From: Emiliania huxleyi CCMP1516
Taxonomy: Eukaryota; Haptophyta; Isochrysidales; Noelaerhabdaceae
Reading direction: 5' to 3'
DNA length: 64,000 nt
Assembly: GCF_000372725.1 (NCBI RefSeq)
Contig: NW_005198244.1
Span: forward strand, 1,181,841 to 1,245,840
Shown: in pieces, positions 60,031-64,000 of the stretch
Layout: every line of letters starts with the position of its first letter
How positions within the stretch are numbered: the first letter of the stretch is position 1
Translations under genes and position numbers: made by a program
Notes under the pieces: model-generated
Database searches by the model: none
Told to the model about the DNA's origin: nothing
The model's input: only the letters and a program-made list of their open reading frames with translations

Positions 60031-60750
60031 TTAGACGTTGTCGAAGTAACGCATAAGGCTAAAGGCGGCATTGACGCAGACCGCGAGCGAGAGCGACGCC
60101 ACGGCGACAGTCGTCCCGAACCGGTCTTCGAAGGAGGCTAGCGAGTCCTGCGCGGGGCGTGGGCGGCGGAGCAATGGTCGAGAACATGTGCTACAATCGC
60201 GCTCAAGGGCCCTGCGTGGCTCAGCCGTCCCTTGGCGGATGGAGGAGCGCACGCGTGCTCTCGGGCGGCGGCGGCCCTCTCTCCCCTCCCCTTCCTCCAA
60301 CTCTCTCCCCTGATGGTGGCGCGCGGGTGACACGCCTTGGAGAGGGCCTCGATGTTGTTCGTGCGGCGGCGGTACTGCAGCCCTCCCCAGAGGGCGCAAA
60401 AGATGGAGGGGATGAGGAGGAGAGTGCCGGCCATCTTGATCTCCGGCTCGTACTGCCCCGCCGACAGCAGCCCGATGGAGAGGCCTCCCGACTTGATGCC
60501 CAGCATGACCCACTGGTTTGTCGTCCGCTCCGCCGAAAACTGAGTGGGGAGGTGAGAGAGTTGGGCGGGGCGGCGGGCAGGGCCGGGCGCGAAACGTCCG
60601 CGGGGCGGCCGTGGCGCGGTCGCTGCTCGCCTGCTTCTTGTAGTCGCCCTTGATTGCGACTGTGTCCGCCTCGTCATCGTCGTATGGGTCCGGGCCGACG
60701 TCCTCCGCCTCGAGAGGGCCCTCGTCCTCCTCGATCTGGTTCACGGCCAT
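60031..60750 (-). CDS. VTC1: VTC1-like DUF202 membrane protein (polyphosphate polymerase complex)
   Basis: Three exons, 60750..60631, 60539..60336 and 60147..60031 (146 aa, close to the 129 aa of yeast Vtc1). The acidic N terminus is followed by FSAERTTNQWVMLGIKSGGL and SIGLLSAG, aligning with the Vtc1 pattern FANERTFLSWLNF-type and its conserved Arg. Then come KMAGTLLLIPSIFCALWGGL, QYRRRTNN, FEDRFGTTVAVASLSLAVCV and NAAFSLMRYFDN, giving three membrane helices with the D-R/D-x-G loop between helices 2 and 3. Vtc1 is the small membrane subunit of the vacuolar transporter chaperone that makes and translocates polyphosphate. The second intron (188 bp) starts GC; the first donor (60630) is the least certain. 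No SPX or catalytic domain is present here. Confidence 0.75.
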   Translation of the reverse strand: MAVNQIEEDEGPLEAEDVGPDPYDDDEADTVAIKGDYKKQASSDRATAAPRTFRARPCPPPRPTLSPPHSVFGGADDKPVGHAGHQVGRPLHRAAVGGAVRAGDQDGRHSPPHPLHLLRPLGRAAVPPPHEQHRGPLQGVSPARHHQGRELEEGEGREGRRRPRARVRSSIRQGTAEPRRALERDCSTCSRPLLRRPRPAQDSLASFEDRFGTTVAVASLSLAVCVNAAFSLMRYFDNV

Positions 60751-60842
60751 TGCGCGGCCGGCTCTCTAGCGGCTCTGCTCACACGCAACAACTGCTGCAG
60801 CGGGCCGACACGCTGGCGTCGCTAGCTGGCGTCGCTCTTGGG

Positions 60843-61795
60843 CCGTCGGCCTGGGTTCCAACTTTTTGCGGGGTATGGTATGGAACGGAGGGTAGGGGGG
60901 TGTATGGTCCTGACCGCCCAAGACTAGCCCTCGACAGGGGGAGGGGGGGTATGGTCCCTCGGCCTCTACTGCCGCCGCCGAGCCCGCAGCGCCATGAGGT
61001 AGGAGCACGCGCCCGTGTCGCGGAGCTGCTGCAGCTGCTCCATCCACACTCCACTCGCCGACACCCTTCTGGTTGCGGAGCGCCTCAATGTCGCGCGAAT
61101 CAACATAGCCGTCGCTCAGAATGCTCGGCAAGATCTCGAACGCCAGCCGTCCAAGTTGGTTGACCTTGGTACTACAAGTCCCCCGAGATTGCGCGGCCGC
61201 TGGCGCAGCCGGCCAACCCGCTCGAGGCGACCACCGGCGAGGCGACCACCGGAGCGGGGGCACCCACCGGAGGGGCACCCGCCGGCACGGCGATGCCAAT
61301 GGAGGACCTCGCCGGTGCGGTGGCCCGCGGGGCGGCCGGCGCGGCGGCCACCGGAGCCGCCCGCGCGGGGACGGCCAGCGCGGCGCCTGCTGGTGCAGGT
61401 GCGGGCCGGCGACCGGCGCGGATGCCGCGCCCGCCGCTCGCCAGGCGATTGCCAACTTCGCCGCCGCGCTCTTCTAGACGAGCACCGGCCGGTGCTGGCG
61501 TGGAAGACGGCGGCCATCCGCGCGTATCTAGTGTGCGTGTCGGTGTCTGCAGAATCCTGGAGCCTAGCAGTAAGGCGGCCGGCGGTGACAGGCCGCGGCG
61601 CATCGCTGGATTCACAGTGGATTCCGGAGTGTCTTCTTCTGGGGCGAGGGGGTGGGGTGGGGGGGGGGGGGTATGGCCCCGTCGGCGGGAGGCTGGGTCT
61701 GTCAGCAGGCGGGGGGTATGGTCTCGAGGTGGGGTTGCGCGATCGTACCATGCTCCATACCATACCCCGCAAAAAGTCCGAACCCTGGGCCGCGA
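60843..61795. mobile_element. candidate element with about 35-bp imperfect terminal inverted repeats
   Basis: Left end GGTTCCAACTTTTTGCGGGG then TATGGTATGG; right end inverted, CCATACCATACCCCGCAAAA then AGTCCGAACC. Similar single ends occur near 6424 and 62375. The interior has GGTATGGT repeats and a minus-strand segment that looks protein-like (VNQLGRLAFEILPSILSDGY, then VDSRDIEALRNQKGVGEWSV, near 61070-61170), of unknown origin. Confidence 0.55.
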
Positions 61796-62691
61796 ATTTC
61801 CCCCCCCAGCATCACATGGGGCATTTTTGCACCCTCATGGTGGCCTGATTAGCACTCATCCTGGCCTCCAGCCAAGCCCTAATCGGGTCCTTTTATATCA
61901 GATCTGGGCCGAGTGAAGCCTGAGTGAGTGAGAGTAGGCACAACGATTACGCGCCAACCGCACCCGCTGGCTATCACCCTCTTGTTCAGCATGGACGACG
62001 TCTTTTGCACATCAAACGAGTATAGCCCCCACACGTCGAGATCTCAACCCAGCCGTTGCGCGCGCCTGCGGCTTCCAACCTGACGCTACATGCCCAAGAA
62101 GGGGGTGGAAGCGACGGTCATCCTCGCGGCCATCGACTGTGCGCTCGCCGAGACGCAGAAGACCAGCCCTTGGGTCCGGCTCACTCAAGCCCTGTGCTGT
62201 GACCTTCCAACGGGCGAGCGCAACTACGCGGTGGGAATGTGGGCAAAGCACCGGCGGCCGAACTCAACGGACGCCGATGTGCTGAGGCGGCGCGCGTTGC
62301 TCACCGCCACCCAGCGCGCCAGGGATTTCCATTTTGCCATTTTCACGAGCTCCGGACGGTGTAAGACGGCGGCTGATCGCACCCCGGAAAAAGTCCGAAG
62401 CGGGTGAAAACAATTTTGCCACGGGCGGCGTGGGGGCGGCGGGTGTGTGCGGGGTGGGTGTCTGTGTGTGTGTGTGTGGGGAGCCCTTGTTTGTTTGTGT
62501 TTGTTTCAGTCAGAAAACTAATAACCCCGAGGATATCCTTCGGAGTCGCACAGCGCTCGCAAACCCCGTCCGCCAGCAATCACCAAACCATTAAGCTAGG
62601 GGTAAAACGAAAAAGACGACACGACGAATTTGGGCCGTTCATCATCATCAACGTGCGTCCTCGTGCGACCCGCGTGGTCGACGGAGAGGAA
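61796..62691. other. intergenic, no supported gene
   Basis: It contains an element end near 62375 (CGCACCCCGGAAAAAGTCCG) and a GT-rich stretch near 62460-62510. A 105-codon plus-strand frame at 62090 (VEATVILAAIDCALAETQKT) is mildly protein-like but has no partner exon identified. Confidence 0.45.
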
Positions 62692-63459
62692 ATGGCTTCT
62701 CGCGTGTCCAAGGTGCTCATCGTACATACACACCCAGTGGTGACCCGCTACCCGTCCTTCACACGCGCCATGGCCGGTTCGATGGCTACCGGGCTCCGCA
62801 AGGCCGGCGTTGACGTTCGGCGAGTGGACCTGGATGAGGCAAGCAAATGGACCAGCCCTGCAATGACTCAGCGAGTCTGGCTGCCAAAACCGCACATTTT
62901 ACGGTTTTCAGGCACGCTTCTCTCCGCTTCTAACGGAGGAGGAACGCCTGACGTACTTTAACGAGAACGAGCAGCCTCAGCTGACAGGTGTGCCCGTGCT
63001 CCCCAATCGCCCGACTTAGCTCTGTTGTGCGGAGTGCGTACCAAAATCCCAGGCGATCCTGTCGTCAAAGAGCTCGTGGATGGGCTGCGCTGGTGCGAAG
63101 GGCTCGCCCTCGCCTATCCGACATGGTGGTTTAACCTGCCAGCACGCATGAAGGGGTTCTTCGACCGATGCTTTGTGCCGGGCGTGGGGTTCAAGTACGA
63201 CAAGGAGCTGGGAAGGAGGACTACCGGACTGCAAAACATCTCGCGCCTCGGGGTGGCGACGACGTATGGCTTCGACGAGCCCACTGTCAGCAAGGCGGGT
63301 GATGCGGGGCGGCTGATGCTCGAGGGTGGCATGACGATGCTGATGCACCCACAGGTGGTGACGCAATGGGACCCACTCTACTCTATGCAGGCCGAGGGTG
63401 GGGACGAGGCACGGGCTAAATTCCTTGTGGACCTCGAGGCCGCGTACGCAAAGTGGTAG
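62692..63459 (+). CDS. flavodoxin-fold NAD(P)H dehydrogenase (KefF/MdaB-type)
   Basis: Three exons, 62692..62838, 62912..62987 and 63053..63459 (209 aa). The introns are 73 bp (GC start) and 65 bp (GT start), both in phase. The protein matches the Flavodoxin_2 oxidoreductases: SKVLIVHTHPVVTRYPSFTR, VRRVDLDEARFSPLLTEEER-LTYF, LVDGLRWCEGLALAYPTWWF, NLPARMKGFFDRCFVPGVGF and a C-terminal helix AEGGDEARAKFLVDLEAAYA. YPTWWF-N-x-P-A-x-x-K-G is the FMN/NADPH signature of this group. These enzymes reduce quinones or other electrophiles using NAD(P)H. The ATG at 62692 gives the usual short N terminus before strand 1. Confidence 0.88.
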
Positions 63460-63544
63460 AGGATGTGTCGATGTCACAGATCTCACCGGGCGAGAAGTGT
63501 TGAGCGCGACGCGAGGGAATGGGGGGGGGTGTCGGCCATCTCCA

Positions 63545-63890
63545 CAAGGTGGCGCTGGCGGCTGGTTGAGGGTGTCTCGCACTTGTTCATCGATTTGCGA
63601 AAGCTCATCATCTGTCAGTGCCATCGGTGTCGGCGTCACCTCGCTTGCAGACCGGCGATGCGCATGCGCCCCCCCGCCTGGGCTGGGGAGGCCGAGTATC
63701 ACGCTCGCAACCAGTGTGAGCAACATTATGTACGCCACGGTGAAGAGGAGTGCACGAGCATGCAGCCGGCCGCACAGCAACGAGGAGCTGAGCAGCCCAA
63801 AGTTGCCCAATTTCCCACAGCTAAAACACGGCGGCCGGCGGCGCTCACTTTTCGTAATAGGTTCGCAAGGAGGCCGCAATGAAGCGACAT
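63545..63890 (-). CDS. possible small membrane protein, low confidence
   Basis: A minus-strand frame encodes CGKLGNFGLLSSSLLCGRLH then ARALLFTVAYIMLLTLVASV, a clear hydrophobic helix, followed by TDDELSQIDEQVRDTLNQPP. The frame has no ATG of its own; a 5-nt exon (63890..63886, ATGTC) joined through a 65-bp GC-AG intron would give MSCGKLGN. The Cys pattern vaguely recalls SERINC N termini, but the gene would have to overlap the oxidoreductase antisense to be complete. It may be a pseudogene or a small protein. Confidence 0.25.
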
Positions 63891-64000
63891 TATTAGCCCC
63901 CCGTGAAAGCTGATTCCACGACTTCTACATTAAGCGAGCGAGTCTCTCTCTCTCCGGGACGCATCGCGCGACCCGCCCGGCGACCCATCCATCGAGGGGA

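Noticed and set aside
63016-63879. A 287-codon minus-strand frame as a SERINC-like gene.
   Set aside because: Most of it is antisense to the oxidoreductase exon; only the first 90 codons look protein-like, so only a short low-confidence candidate was kept.
1-64000. tRNA, rRNA or other structured RNA genes.
   Set aside because: No cloverleaf with convincing A/B boxes and acceptor pairing, and no conserved rRNA stretch, was recognised by eye; a covariance-model search would be needed.

Overview
This window is nuclear DNA of a GC-rich unicellular alga. The evidence is genes split by many short (about 56-320 bp) introns, centrin, condensin, a PELP1/RIX1-type ribosome-biogenesis factor, a WRNIP1-type ATPase, a VTC1-like polyphosphate protein and a tyrosinase. 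One protein (33138..33932) starts with a signal peptide followed by an AAF-type site and a basic stretch, the presequence style of algae with a secondary red plastid. I hand-spliced about 45 introns by frame continuity. About 35 begin with GC rather than GT. Together these features fit a haptophyte best, but that is an inference. No bacterial operons, CRISPR arrays or recognisable RNA genes were seen.

Layout. 0.5-4 kb: a divergent pair, a CoA-acylating-type aldehyde dehydrogenase (minus) and a thioredoxin-fold-like protein (plus), around a (CA)n promoter tract. 4-6.5 kb: repeats and a LINE fragment. 6.6-7.3 kb: a TLC-domain membrane protein. 8-13.2 kb: a 12-exon condensin subunit 1 gene (minus). 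14-17.4 kb: centrin, a poly-Ser/Pro nuclear-type protein and a YrhK-like membrane protein (all minus). 19.3-21.9 kb: PELP1/RIX1-like. 21.9-25 kb: gene-poor. 25-29.1 kb: a membrane protein, a pyridoxamine-oxidase-fold protein and a delta-9-type desaturase. 30-32.7 kb: tandem and dispersed repeats. 33.1-33.9 kb: an ITPase. 36.8-41.6 kb: a two-ACT-domain protein (9 exons), WRNIP1-like and a Helitron-like ORF. 42-43.2 kb: a mosaic of repeats. 43.5-49.4 kb: a BTB protein, an unrecognised multi-exon gene and an acidic protein with a terminal-inverted-repeat element beside its start. 51.3-54.7 kb: a 10-exon gene fusing tyrosinase to peptidoglycan-binding-like and matrixin-like domains. 55.8-58.5 kb: a Pro-rich membrane gene. 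60-60.8 kb: VTC1-like. 62.7-63.5 kb: a flavodoxin-fold oxidoreductase.

The most interesting signals are two. First, the introns: many start with a 9-29 nt imperfect copy of the beginning of the next exon, and introns of unrelated genes share 15-20-mers, which looks like introner-type intron insertion using GC donors. Second, the tyrosinase fusion, whose metzincin zinc site has lost all three histidines but keeps the Met-turn. Most other intergenic DNA is a patchwork of dispersed repeats, of which at least nine families have two or more copies inside the window.
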